Shown here: positions 33,438-44,625 of the stretch, piece by piece
Numbering within the stretch: position 1 is the first letter of the stretch
Layout: the number at the start of each line of letters is the position of its first letter
Origin: Gyromitra esculenta
Lineage: Eukaryota > Ascomycota > Pezizomycetes > Pezizales > Discinaceae
Assembly (NCBI GenBank): GCA_038503075.1
Contig: JBCAML010000017.1
Coordinates: forward strand, 806,001 to 870,000
Reading direction: 5' to 3'
DNA: 64,000 nucleotides
The notes under the pieces: generated by a model
The model's database searches: none
The model's input: only the letters and a program-made list of their open reading frames with translations
Told to the model about the DNA's origin: nothing
Position numbers and translations under genes: made by a program

Positions 33438-33821
33438 GCACTCGGGTCAGGGGTGAAGTATTGGGACAGCCTGGGAAGGGAGAACAACGCCGTGACGTAG
33501 CGAAATGCTGCGAAATACCGTAGAAACTCGGTTATAGCGAACTGGCCTGGACTGAGACAACATGATAGAATGAGTAGCGTAATTGGTGCAATTGCTTGAG
33601 GTTCAGTGGTGGTCAGTAAATAAACAGGTATGTTCGACCCAAACTCTAGGTTCTGACCATCAAGGCTGGAGGTATTTCCTACCGTCCCAGCCCAGACCAG
33701 TTCGTTATAGCTGAGTTTTTACGGTACAGTAGGGCACAGTGAAAACAGCAGAGCGATATTGTGACCGCTCAGATCCGTGGCACCCTGGTAAGTCCCAATA
33801 CTTCACCCCTGACCCGGGTGC
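33438..33821. mobile_element. Inverted-repeat element C, 384 bp, host of MITE B
   Basis: The left end GCACTCGGGTCAGGGGTGAA (33438 onward) and the right end read in reverse complement match over 30 bp with one difference. Target duplications are not obvious. The pair encloses MITE B, consistent with insertion of B into an older element. Confidence 0.6.
33518..33724. mobile_element. MITE family B, 207 bp, pogo/Fot1-like termini, TA target duplication
   Basis: The ends are inverted repeats of about 33 bp with a few mismatches: left CCGTAGAAACTCGGTTATAG, right in reverse complement CCGTAAAAACTCAGCTATAA; both continue CGAACTGG. TA flanks both sides (33516-33517 and 33725-33726). AAACTC and TTATAGCGAACT resemble ends of fungal pogo/Fot1-type transposons. 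There is no coding capacity. Confidence 0.75.
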
Positions 33822-34071
33822 TCACTCCTGCCTTAATTTTCTTTTCTTTTCCCAATCATCAGTGCATTGGCTCTTGGCGTGCATGAAAACTCCACCAAAG
33901 CGAGTTGATCCTCTGCCCTATAGAACACATTTAAGTGACATCGGTACCTGTCCTCAGACTCGAGTCATCTGGCGAGTGATCAACCGCTCGACGCAAAGAA
34001 AGGGAGAAAAAAGAAAGACAACCATCCCTTCGAATCCAATTTTTCGAATCCACCACCCCCTATTTCACACC

Positions 34072-35611
34072 ATGGCAGACGACGACGTAGACTATGATCT
34101 TCTTGCCTTTATGCGGAAAGCTATGGGTCTTGACCCATCTGCCAAAGATCCGGTTCCACCCAATACAAAGGTCCTCGAAAGCGCGCAATACATCTTCGAC
34201 AACGCGATTGATGTCGCTCTAGATCCGAAATCAGTCAAAAAAGCTGCTGAGACTATCTACAGATCAATGCAGGAAAAATCATACTCGACGTCGACATGGT
34301 CCGAACACGAGCTACACCCTAAGGAGAAGAATGAGGACACGGTTAACTTCATATTCACTATGGATGTGCTGAACTTTAGCTTCTGGAGCGATGAGAGTGA
34401 GGAGACTAGGTTTGCTGTGAGCTACAAGGGAAAGCGTTATACGGGATATTGGAGTCTTGTTGCGCTGTTGAGGAGGGCGCTGGATGAAGGTTTGTTCTCA
34501 ATCGTTCGGCATGGAAGCAGCAGAACCTCGATACAGGCAGGTGTACGGTTAGAGATTAGAATTAATTCTCCTATCTCAGCTTGTACATAGCGTTCCGTTA
34601 TAAGCAAGCATGCATTCGTCAATAGAAAAGCAAACTATGTTTATATACCAATAACGTACGCCCCTATATCGAGGTTCTACCATACCCTTGTATCCTCGAC
34701 CATGCCCAAAAAATACCTGTAGCTAACTCATCGTGATAACACAGGCATTCCAGTGACTTGTCCCTACTTCTGGGTCGATCCAATCATCTGCACCGATGAA
34801 CTCCTCGCTCATGTCTTCCGTTCAGACACAGATGAAAAAATACCCTTGCTGGAAGAACGGATACACTGCCTTCGAGAAACTGGGGAAGTCCTTTGTGAAG
34901 TAGCCTCCCCTCTCCATCACCACGCTCCATGTCACATTACCTCAAACTATGCTGACCTGATAGAGGTATGATGGAACTTTCGTCAACTGCCTCCACGAGG
35001 CAAAGGGATCTGCTGCTTCCCTCGTACTCCTGGTAGCCGATGAATTCCCCTGCTTCCGAGATGAACAAGTATATGAAGGACGTAGAGTCAACATTTACAA
35101 ACGTGCACAAATTCTTGTTGCTGGTAATCTCCCTTTTCCTCGTCCACACACTTTCTCTTGCTCTCTCTCAACTTCTTCTCAGCATTCCATTTCTATCTAA
35201 CACACGTACATAGATATCTGGGCTTGCTTCACACCAGACCCTCTGGGTCACTTCTCTGACATCAACACACTCACTATGTTCGCTGACTATCGCGTTCCCG
35301 TAATTCTCTACACTCTTGGCTGCCTCCTCTATTCTCCACCCCTCGAAGCTCACATCCGCGCGTTAAAGCCGCTACCGAGCGGCCATCCGTGGGAGGTGCA
35401 GCTGCGTGGGACGAGTATTTGGTGTGTTGAGATGATTAGGAGAGAGATAACGTTGATGCATTCACAGGACGACAAGTATTCTGAGAAGGATATTGGCATA
35501 GATATTAATGCGGTGTTGATTGACTTTTACCTCTATGATACGGCAAAGGAGATGGAAATTAAGGGGACCGAAGGGATCCCGTGTCATCGGACGAGAAGTA
35601 TTTGGTACTGA
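34072..35611 (+). CDS. Queuosine 5'-phosphate N-glycosylase / queuosine salvage protein (QNG1, DUF2419), 376 aa
   Basis: QNG1-family enzymes release queuine base from queuosine nucleotides so it can be re-inserted at the wobble position of GUN-anticodon tRNAs. Exons 34072-34489, 34745-34899, 34964-35123 and 35214-35611 (418, 155, 160 and 398 nt) give 376 aa. Family segments are VLESAQYIFDNAIDVALDPK, VLNFSFWSDE, FAVSYKGKRYTGYWSLVALL, PYFWVDPIICTDELLAHVFR, FVNCLHEAKGSAASLVLLVA and FTPDPLGHFSDINTLTMFAD. The C-terminal IWCVEMIRREITLMH and VLIDFYLYDTAKE are also typical. The upstream frame is open, but MADDDVDYDLLAFMRKAMGL at 34072 is the natural start. The first intron (255 nt) is the longest of this gene. 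The gene is single in the window and divergent from UBA2. Confidence 0.93.
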
Positions 35612-35804
35612 TGGAAGAGGATGATACATACATACACCGGGAAATATGTAGAGGGGGGGCTTAGAATTCGCGATATAAACACTAGATATCATACATGTGA
35701 CTGGGCTTTTAAAAAAATAGATGATAGATTTTTTTCTTTTACACTTCTTTCTTTTGAAGAACAAATCAAGCTATTCCTTTTACCTCCTCGTTCATAAAGC
35801 TATA

Positions 35805-35975
35805 CAGCTCAATCGCCCTATAAGGGTTCGCTTTATAAGGGTAATCGCTCTATAAGGGTATGCTTGGCGGCCCCAATTTCTATTTACGGGATCGGACGGT
35901 TAGTTTATAAGGGTATCTGCTCTATAAGGGTATAAATTTTAGTCCGAAATGAACCCTTATAGAGAGATTGAACTG
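35805..35975. mobile_element. MITE family A, copy 2, 171 bp, TA target duplication
   Basis: This is the reverse-oriented homologue of the element at 16744-16890. It begins CAGCTCAATCGCCCTATAAG and ends AGAGAGATTGAACTG, flanked by TA at 35803-35804 and 35976-35977. It carries about 24 bp more than copy 1 near its middle and six TATAAGGG-type units. It lies about 190 bp beyond the QNG1 stop. Confidence 0.85.
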
Positions 35976-36316
35976 TAACTCCTAACTGTTGGTATTTTCC
36001 GCCACTATATCCTCTCCCTCCCTCCGTCATATTTGTGGTTGAGTTTTCTTGCTAGAGAGAGTAGGGAAGATTAGTTTGCATTGCATTATATGATTTTGAA
36101 CTTTTCGTTCATTTGGATTTAATACTTAACATGAGCCTACTAGGCCTACTATTAAATACCCTTAGGGGTAAAAGGGGAGTAAGAATTTAAATCGGTGAGA
36201 CTAACTCCAAAAAAGGTTACGTCCTACCCAACCCATACTATGGTTTACCGGGTTGAATGTGCGGTTTACACTCATGAAACATCACTCGATTGTATCATAC
36301 ACCGAGCCAGAAGTTC

Positions 36317-36470
36317 CTTATTTATTTATTTATTTATTATTTCATTCGGCACATTCAACCCTTAGGTTACGGTACTCTTAACATACTGCACGCACAAAAC
36401 AAACCAAAAACAAACAACACAAACTAAAACAGCAAAATAGCACTAAAACAAACACCAAACCCGCCAGAAG
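36317..36470 (-). mobile_element. Non-LTR/SINE-like 3' tail, copy 2
   Basis: On the minus strand a T/G-rich, C-poor stretch (about 36470 down to 36390) is followed by ACCGTAACCTAAGGGTTGAA, TGTGCCGAATGA and a (TAAA)n microsatellite ending near 36317. The order matches copies at 16.7 kb and 39.3 kb. Confidence 0.5.
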
Positions 36471-37997
36471 TTCCACAACATGAATGGGCGCCATATGACC
36501 TTCAAAGTATCGATAATCAATGATAGCCCCAAAAAAGGCCATTTTCTCGAGCTTTAGATTTATAGTTATTATCGACTTTAAGCTACTGAAAATATATGGT
36601 AGATAAGTGAGTAATTGAAAAGTCACTCCTGAGATGGCCCATTGGTTCAACTGCAATCTTCAGCAAGATACAAATATATACTTAAGGTGAATCTTCATGG
36701 AAGACCTAGAGTAAGAGTGGTTATTATCCGAGGTACTCGTGTGACATAGCGTGCATACGTAGGAGAAGGTGAACATGTATGTAAATTCTCGAGCACTTCA
36801 ATTAGAAAGCCCTGTGCCATATATAACAGCGGAAATACAAGCTAAGATAAATCCCAAGAACTAAGGCAAGACTAAGTAAAAGTTGATGATCCTAAGCTAG
36901 TAGCTGCAGAGGAGAGCGAAGGAAGTTAAGAAGGGGGTACACTCGCGGGCGGTGGATGGGGCCCAGAATTATGATTCTAGACAAATATATTTCCGGGGTG
37001 GGCGAGAAGACGCGTTTATGTGCCCCCGTCGGAATTCATCAATTCGTATCTATAAAACCTCTTACTCTAGCCCATTCTTATAATTTTCCACAAGGAATCA
37101 CTCAATTAATTAGGTATCAAGGCCTATCCTTTAGGAGTCGTCTTAAACCAAACCTTGGGGCTCTACTCCCAATAGAGGTACATACATTAATAACAGTGAA
37201 TGGCGCTTATGATAGTTACTATTAGTATTCCAATCTTTAAATCTATCTTTACATCGATGTTTATCTAGAGAAATTAAATCCGGTCCCGCGAATAAAGCCA
37301 GCAAGCACAAATATAACGTAAGAACTCACTGACAGCCCATAGACCCACATAGTATTGGAGGCTATATTTCTGGTGAAAATATTAAATATAGAAAGGTACT
37401 CACTTATTAGGAAGGGGCCTAAGTTATTACCAAGCCATGGCCGTCTATATCTCTCGCCTTGTAGGGACATCGACCTAACCCCACTAAGGCCTAATAAGTC
37501 TCTACTACTGCCTATTACAATTAGGCTAGCCTATGAATTACACAAAAATATATTGAGTGCTCTCCTCGTAGTTCGCCGATTGCTGCTTGTCTCAGACAAA
37601 GTTCGTTATGGTCCCGGTAGACCATCCAGCACAGGCCAAATTTTGGACCTATTTCGACTTACACTTATGAAAGAGTACATTCTCTATAATACATTCTTCC
37701 ACCACGGCTTCGCTATTTGATTATCTGTTTAATATCTGAATGATTATAAATATTAGTTCAAGAGGATATTAGGTATTACTTTTTGGGGGATACTTAGCCA
37801 TAATAGAATACATATACATATATGTAGCTAGGGTGCTTATTAAGGCTGCTATTTTATTGAAATCTGATCGTTTCAATTGAAAAAAGACACTCGAGAGACC
37901 AGCTCCCTGTGCGATGCAACCACCCGTTGCTAAGAAAGCTTGCTATTTTGCATGGACCAGCGAACAGCTCATATTTCATCTAGTCCCATACCCTCGA

Positions 37998-38496
37998 CAG
38001 TTCGTGGTAATGCATCAGGTGATGCATCAGGCTAAGGCATCATTTGCCTCCCAATATTTGCGTAGGTAGAGCATCAGGTAATGTGTAGTTAGGGAAAAAG
38101 TATGCCTTTCCCCTACACAATATTAACCTGATACTTTCCCACTAAGAAAGTACACGCTGAAAGGTATATTAAAAAAAATTAACAATGGCAACTCTCCTAG
38201 GAGTCGGACTTGCCCCCATACGCGAGTTTTTATTAGCTACGGAGGATCCTTAACTCTTACATTATCAATTTCTATGATTTAGTACAAAATGGGTGCTTAT
38301 AGCCGATTGTTTTAAATTTGATAGGAAAGGTATCAGTGGAAGGTATCAAGCGAAGGCTTCAGGGTAATGTGTATATGGTTAAGGCATCAGGTTAAGACAT
38401 CAGTAAGTGTGCCCGTGGATGCTTTACCATCGCTCTTACCCTCTACCCTTTCTTTTTGTGTGGGCAACGCGCTGATTGATGCATTACCACGAGCTG
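37998..38496. repeat. Inverted-repeat element E with internal GCATCAGG repeats
   Basis: The left end CAGTTCGTGGTAATGCATCA (37998 onward) matches the reverse complement of the right end, CAGCTCGTGGTAATGCATCA (38477-38496), with one difference in 20. Inside, GCATCAGG or close variants recur near 38013, 38024, 38070 and 38389, and GGTAATGTGTA twice. No target duplication is evident. It is probably a decayed nonautonomous element. Confidence 0.5.
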
Positions 38497-39047
38497 CAGA
38501 GATTCCTAACACATCTATTAATAGGTCATCAACGTACTCCCTATAATTTTAGAGATCTAAAATAACCGATAGAAGCATTATAATTGACCAACTCTTACAC
38601 ATTACAAAAGTTATGTTCAAACAACATTACCCTAAAGTCTCACACTCTGATGAAAATCGGGAATGCTGATTGGTTATTCTCACTTCATTCTCGGTAATTA
38701 AAATATTAGTATCTCACAACAAGCTACAAATGCATATATCCATGAAAGTGTTGATTAATCTGCAGTTTAGGAGTGTAGTAAAAGAAGTTTGGGTCCACCC
38801 GGGAATGATTGTCTAGAGCAAATGGCTAGGGAACTTTACATCAGTAGATATAGGGGACGGATTGATATGGATCTGTAAGATGCATGTAGCCTCAGGAGCC
38901 TTTCAGCCGAAATAAAATCACTGAATGGGTGATTTCTACGGGTGGAAGGCCGGCCGGCGCAGGTTTCCGCACTGCATAGAAAGTACTGCTAAAAGACATA
39001 TTTTCCATTTCATAGGATCCATAAGTTCGTGCTAAGTCTATAAATTT

Positions 39048-39075
39048 TCTTTCTCTTTCTTTCTTTCTTTCTTTC
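39048..39075. repeat. (CTTT)n microsatellite
   Basis: About six CTTT units with one interruption, in the gene desert. Confidence 0.85.
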
Positions 39076-39249
39076 ACTTAGAGTTGATATGGTCTTGGTA
39101 TAAAATATGGAGTCAAGATATGGAAGGAGTTCAAAATTGTAAGAAGGAGCGCAAGAGAGGAGGAGGAAAGACGAGATAGGGAGCTAGAATGGGGATACGG
39201 GGATTTGGAAAGATAGGAGAGGATATATGCGAGACAAAAGATGTTGGAC

Positions 39250-39441
39250 GGTTTACAGTGTTTTATTTTTATTTTTTATTTTTATTTCTACTTGGTTTTT
39301 ACTATTTTTACGTTAGTCAGATTGGTATAGTTTTGTTTTTGGTAGTTTGTTTTAGTTTTTATTTTTGTGTTTTGTTTGCCAACCGCCATAACCCAAGAGG
39401 TTGGATGCGTGTATGATTAATCTATCTATCTATCTATCTAT
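39250..39441 (+). mobile_element. Non-LTR/SINE-like 3' tail, copy 3
   Basis: On the plus strand a strongly T/G-rich tract (39258-39380) is followed by ACCGCCATAACCCAAGAGGT, TGGATGCGTGTATGATTAA and a (TCTA)n run at 39419-39441. The order (T/G tract, ACCG..TAACC block, GTTGRATG block, microsatellite) parallels copies 1 and 2 in the opposite orientation. Confidence 0.45.
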
Positions 39442-42376
39442 ATGGTCTTGGTGCCAATCCCATGAGAGGTGTTCAGTCGAGTGATAGGACATGACCCGAA
39501 AATCCATATATGGTGCACGTCTGCTTAAGTGTGTACCTCGATTTTAGGCCGTTATTCCAACACCCACAGCCAGCCAATCCACTTAAAAAAACTTCAGAAT
39601 TCTGATATTATATAAATAAGAAACTTCAAGTTTTTACAAGGTGCTGGAGCCAGTGGTTGCTGTGGAATAAAACCCTATTTTTGGCTGTGAAAATGGGAAA
39701 GTGGAACATTCTGACAGCTACCCTGATCATGATCAAATATACGCAAGGGATATTATTATTAAATTTTACATTTAGTGGTTAAATTAAGTACTTACAATGA
39801 TAGGAATTGTAAATTTGCGGGGATATATCTTGAGGAACACTGGTGGTAAACATATTCAGGTTGAAGAGTTCTGAAGAAAAGCAGCCTAGGGTTTGGCATA
39901 CATGGATTAAAACTTGGCGTACTTGGTAAGACAAAGGTGTTCCACATGCCAATTTTATTGGTCCACATCTAAGACGACTTGCACCATATATCTAATTCCA
40001 GTTAATCTCGAAGAAAAGTGACAGGGCCAGCTAAGAAATATCAAATTTAACTACTGAATAAAATTTTCTGATGCACAAATCGGTTAGCTTGTTTAGGTGT
40101 GAGACTGCTGGCTGTCGGCCCAGTCACGTTGAAATCGAGGCGTTGGCACATGTTGTATCTAAAAATATGTAGAACTCTTTTATAAGGGCGATAAAGTACA
40201 TACACTTACATACGTGTAGTTACAACTTCAAAACTACATGTAGTATTCCGAAGAAATCATAAGATTAGGAACGCAACAATAGAAATATTCTGTCTCGAGC
40301 TACGTATAAACGGACCTATTGAGTTTCCATATATATAAATATTAGACCCAGCCCCCTTCTCCGGTAGCTATGAATATACGACTGATAGGTATATAAAAAT
40401 AAAAATGAATCATGAGTGAAGAACAGTGTGATAACCTTGGTTATAGATATAAGAAAATTAGCAAGGACAGGTAAAAATAATCAATTTTAGAAGATACGGC
40501 TTGGGCGACCGTATCAGCTGGATCGGCAATCTACTTTTGGTAAGTTTTAAAGGAGTATCAATTATCCTATATTTCGAGGGGTATTTCTAGTGCAACCACG
40601 CACAAAGAAATAAGAAACACAGTCTTAAGGAATTCGAGTATCGTTTCTGGTAGCCTGCGATGCAGGCGAGGCTTCTACAGCATACAGCAAAAAAAAGATC
40701 GAGAAACCCGGGTCTATTGACAGGGCTTTATGGCTAATCCTACTGCTAGAATCTTCCTCGAAAACTCTGGGAAGCCAATGAGAGCCCCAAGTCCCAAGTC
40801 TCATGTTTCTCAATATTTTTTGCCGTACGTTGTACAAAGTAACTATAGCTTGGGATATTAATCTCCATAGGTTGATGATACCGATAACAGAAACGAAATG
40901 AGTGGAGAAGATGAATATATATTACTAATACCTAGCTATAAATAGAGCTATACTTAAATCGAAACTACCGGTTTCATGCTTCTTCCTATTGTATGTATAA
41001 ATACGCACATGTACTTATTATACACTTAACCAGTCCATATGAGAATGTTTTAACACCTTCACCAACCCTCACTCGATCATTAACAACTGATTTCGGCTTC
41101 TTGGTTCCCCTCATTGGGGTGTTTCAAACCAAACTAGAACTCCTACAAGACATGCGATATTCGGATTCACTTTCTGCAGATGAAATATGATATGGTCCAT
41201 GATTGCAAAAAGCCATATTTCGTTTTTCGGTTATAATTAGTACATGCATTACTATATTTTCTTAATTATAACAAACGGGGCTGGGCTGAGACTGCGGGAG
41301 GAATTTTCTGTAATAACTGGCTAGATAACTGTGAAGGCACATTAAGATTCACCTAAATTGTAAGCATTCTGTCGCCCCAACTGGTAACACTACGTTTCTA
41401 TCTTGCAGTCTTATCCTGGCCCTATTCGTTATAATTGAGAAAACATTGTGTTTGAGAGCTATTCACATAGAACTCGAGCACACTGCATAATCAGACATCT
41501 CTAGAGTAACTGCCTTTCGTAGGTTTGTAGTCGGGCGTAAATTCAGGAAATCCCCTCATGACTAAGTCTGAATGTATTTGAGAAGTCGACCTGCGCTTGC
41601 ATATCCATAGCCAAGCACAGGTTTCAGACAACTGGGATGGTGGACTGACAACCCCACCGTCCCTAGTCATGCTACATGACTTCCAGAGTGGTGATGTTTC
41701 TGATGAAATTATGAAACACAATGCAGTGCAGGAAAGATCCGTTACCTGCTGGGGACGACACTTTGCTGTAAAGGCTTGGCGGTCATGGTTGGTCGCCGAG
41801 GCAGATGAGTATAGGCGTGATGGTGTCATCGCTGACATATTATCGGAGCCCAGGCAAACAACTCCGCAGCCAACCTTCCAATTCACAGCGTTTGGGAATG
41901 ACGAACGCCTAGCTTACCTTTCTCTGCTCTCCGTGTGGCTGTATCCGTATCTGTATCCGTATCTGGCCGGATTTATACACCGAATATCCATTATTCACAA
42001 TGCAGTGGTAAGCCCTTTATAAAGTGAACACCGTCAAGAAGGTTCCCGAAACAATCGAAAAACTCGTCCCACCATCCCGACTCTGTGGTTGTCTCGGTAA
42101 TTTCGTGGGCTAAGCAACCACGCCTCTGCGCACACAATCAGTAACTGACTCTGCTTTAAATACACCTACAGTTATCGCCCCCTCCGTGGTCTTGCCCATC
42201 ACTCGTCTTTTCCCAAAAGACTGGCATCACTAAGGTTGCCTCGCTTCTCCTCCACCTTCGCTGAAAAACCCCCAGCTTTTACACCACGAACTCCAACCCC
42301 GCTCTATCGACTACCAGCCTTCTCCACAACCCCACTTCAAACACGCTCACGTTTTTTTCATCAATCATCTATCAAT

Positions 42377-42912
42377 ATGGTTGTAGAACTCGGGTCGTAA
42401 GTACCTTTTTGTATACAGTTGTTACTCATTGAACCCACTGACGTTAATGGGGGTGCAGCCACGATGAGTTTAAGAAGGCCATCGATGTAGACAAACTTGT
42501 CGTTCTCGACTGCTATGCTACATGGTGTGGTGAGCACTCTATCTATGATCTGTGCTTGGTATTTTTTGCTAGCTTATGGCTATATTTTGCTATCGTCGAG
42601 TACTGACACTATTGTGTGGCCTAGGTCCTTGCAGAATGATCGCCCCGAAAATCGTTCAATACAGTCGCGATTATCCCGAGGCCGATTTCTATAAGATAGA
42701 CGTGGACGAGGTGGCATCTGTCGCCGCTGAGCTTGGAGTTCGTGCCATGCCTACCTTCTACTTTTTTAGGAAAGGCGAAAAGGTTGCCGAGGTTGTCGGT
42801 GCCAGTCCCAGCGCCATAAAGGTAATTTTACATTTCTTAACAATTTTACTGCGAGCTGTGCCTGACTTGAACAATGTAGGCTGCGATTGAGAAGCATAGA
42901 AACTCGGAGTAG
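42377..42912 (+). CDS. Thioredoxin, 106 aa
   Basis: A small cytosolic-type dithiol oxidoreductase that reduces protein disulfides with electrons from thioredoxin reductase. Exons 42377-42396, 42459-42529, 42625-42821 and 42880-42912 (20, 71, 197 and 33 nt) give 106 aa. The active site WCGPC is at residues 29-33 (ATWCGPCRMIAPKI), the cis-proline loop is AMPTFYFFRKGEK, and VVGASPS precedes the last helix. There is no presequence. The very short first coding exon (six codons plus two bases) is unusual but reads into SHDEFKKAIDVDKLVVLDCY in frame. It converges with the OTU protease gene 302 bp away. Confidence 0.96.
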
Positions 42913-43214
42913 TTTTTTTTGAATGGAGTGTTTAATGGGGGCCTGGATTCTTCGCGATTAGACGTCAACTATAAAGTTGTTTGTGCTTGGGAAGAATAAT
43001 GGGAGCATCAGGAAATAAGTTCAGCGGTTAGTTGTAACGAATGGAGTGCCCTCTTCAGAGACTGTGATGACTTTCTGTGGCCTTTTTTTTAAAAAAAAAA
43101 AATTTTGTTTTTATTTACTCAAGGAATGCCTCTACCAATGACACACAATGAAACAAACTGAAATTGATGCATCTGCCAGACGCTTACCCCCCCCCAACCT
43201 GTGCCACTTTTTAC

Positions 43215-44625
43215 TTAAATGTACAACTCTTTGATGCCACTTGCAATAGTCATAGCATCCTTCTCGGATCCATTGTCCTTTCTACCAGCATTCTTTTCTC
43301 GTTTTCTTGCCTTTGCTGCTTCTTTCTGCTTCGCTTTCTTTTCACGGGCTGTCTCGCGCTTTGGTCGCTGCGTTTGTTGCTTCCGCGGCTCCTCGGTTTT
43401 TAGGCCGGAGTTATCCCCAGGGGTTTTCGATTTTTCCTGTCCAGCTTTTGTGTGAATTGATGCCCCGGCCTGATGAATAGTTGGCTTTTCCATTTTATTG
43501 ACTACCTTCGTTTCCGCATCTTTGTCCGTGACCGTTGAAGAGGGGGATCTTGGTACATCCTTTGCTTCGGTAGCTTCTCTAGAACCCTCTTCATCCGCAT
43601 CTAGTAGCCGGGAAACCGTTTCATCGACATTCCCTTTACATTCTTCTAATGTCTGCCGTATCTTTGCTGGATCGATAGGATACGGCAAGCTCGATGCCAC
43701 CACTCCTTCCATCCATGGGAGCACGTAAGAAATAGTCGCAAACTTCTGGTCTTGATCTTTTTTTGCCTCTTCCGTTAAGGGTATCGGCATGACGTTTGGA
43801 AGACCCGTGTGAGGGCCATCGCGGTTCCGAACGGATGAGTAGTGTTCCCACGTCTAAGAAAATCACAAAAGCAAAGGAAAATGATAATTTTCCAGGTTTC
43901 GCTGTATAAGACTCTTTCGTGAGATAAACTAGGGAAAGACGACGAAACATGGGGGGAAATAGGGTAGATGAAAGGCGGGTCAAGGAAGGATGAAGAAAGT
44001 GCTTACATGGTAGGCTATGTAGGCTATCTTCCGAGATTCGGAAGCACCATCACCGCCGGTCACGACATATGCAAAATCACGTTGGTATATCTTCACATCA
44101 CAGTTGTAATCTCGAGCGAAAGCACTTATTTCCATGTTGTCACCGTAGACGCCGGATTGGGACATGCGTTTAAGATGTTGAGCGAATGCTTTATCGACGG
44201 CATCTTCAGTGGGCCCGATGATGGATTTATTTGTAGTAGAAGCAGCCTTTCTTTTGGGCACTTGGCGGGTTGTGCCAACATCGAGGAATAGCTTGAAGTA
44301 TTCTGCGTGTATCCTCATATCTGTAGAAAGGCCAAAAGGTAGTTAAGCGATGCTGTTTGAATTATTTTCCGAACAGGCGTTGTCTTCTTCGATGACTTAC
44401 GTTCCACTACCTTTTCGCGGATCTCTGCGTGATTGTTTTCATGACCGTAGAGCTATGATGATAATCAGTGTCAGAGAGAGCTCCAAAAAACGGTAGAAAA
44501 TCGCAGCAGGCAATACACACCTGATCGCTAAGAGCATGGAATAAGCAGTCTCCATCACCAGATATATCAGAAGCATATAAGCCGACCCCCTCGAGCAAGG
44601 GGAACTCATCCGAATAGCCTTTCAT
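43215..44625 (-). CDS. OTU-domain deubiquitinase, OTUD3-like, 369 aa
   Basis: OTU proteases cleave ubiquitin chains with a Cys/His/Asp site. Exons 44521-44625, 44401-44452, 44007-44320 and 43215-43853 (105, 52, 314 and 639 nt). The catalytic Cys motif is near the N-terminus (YASDISGDGDCLFHALSDQ, Cys about 26), followed by LYGHENNHAEIREKVVEHMR. The His motif is TWEHYSSVRN (about 160). After the OTU domain a UBA-like segment (DPAKIRQTLEECKGNVDETV) and a long Lys/Glu-rich tail follow, with the basic run AREKKAKQKEAAKARKREKN near the end. The N-terminus is short but complete enough for the domain; a further 5' exon is possible. It is divergent from the TFIIA gene. Confidence 0.92.

Larger units (their letters stand above)
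32944..34071. promoter_or_regulatory. Shared UBA2/QNG1 upstream region carrying nested inverted-repeat elements
   Basis: The two genes start divergently at 32943 and 34072. In between lie a CTACATGTAG palindrome (33428-33437), a 30-bp inverted repeat pair (33438-33467 and 33792-33821) and, inside it, a 207-bp MITE (33518-33724). A polypurine/AT run precedes the QNG1 start. The regulatory function of this segment is inferred from geometry only. Confidence 0.45.
35612..42376. other. 6.8-kb AT-rich gene desert with repeat relics
   Basis: No convincing coding sequence between QNG1 and thioredoxin. It holds MITE A copy 2, two retroelement-like tails, a GCATCAGG-rich inverted-repeat element (37998-38496), CTTT and TCTA microsatellites, and one CTACATGTAG (40234-40243). 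The remainder is visibly richer in A and T than flanking genes. The longest open stretches (for example 37355-37720) show no conserved motif. Confidence 0.55.

Noticed and set aside
33739..34071. N-terminal extension of QNG1 from the open frame beginning at 33739
   Set aside because: The extension runs through the element C inverted repeat and shows no family similarity; the ATG at 34072 matches the expected N-terminus.
37355..37720. 121-codon frame in the gene desert
   Set aside because: No conserved motif, odd composition and AT-rich surroundings; it does not resemble a transposase, reverse transcriptase or host protein.
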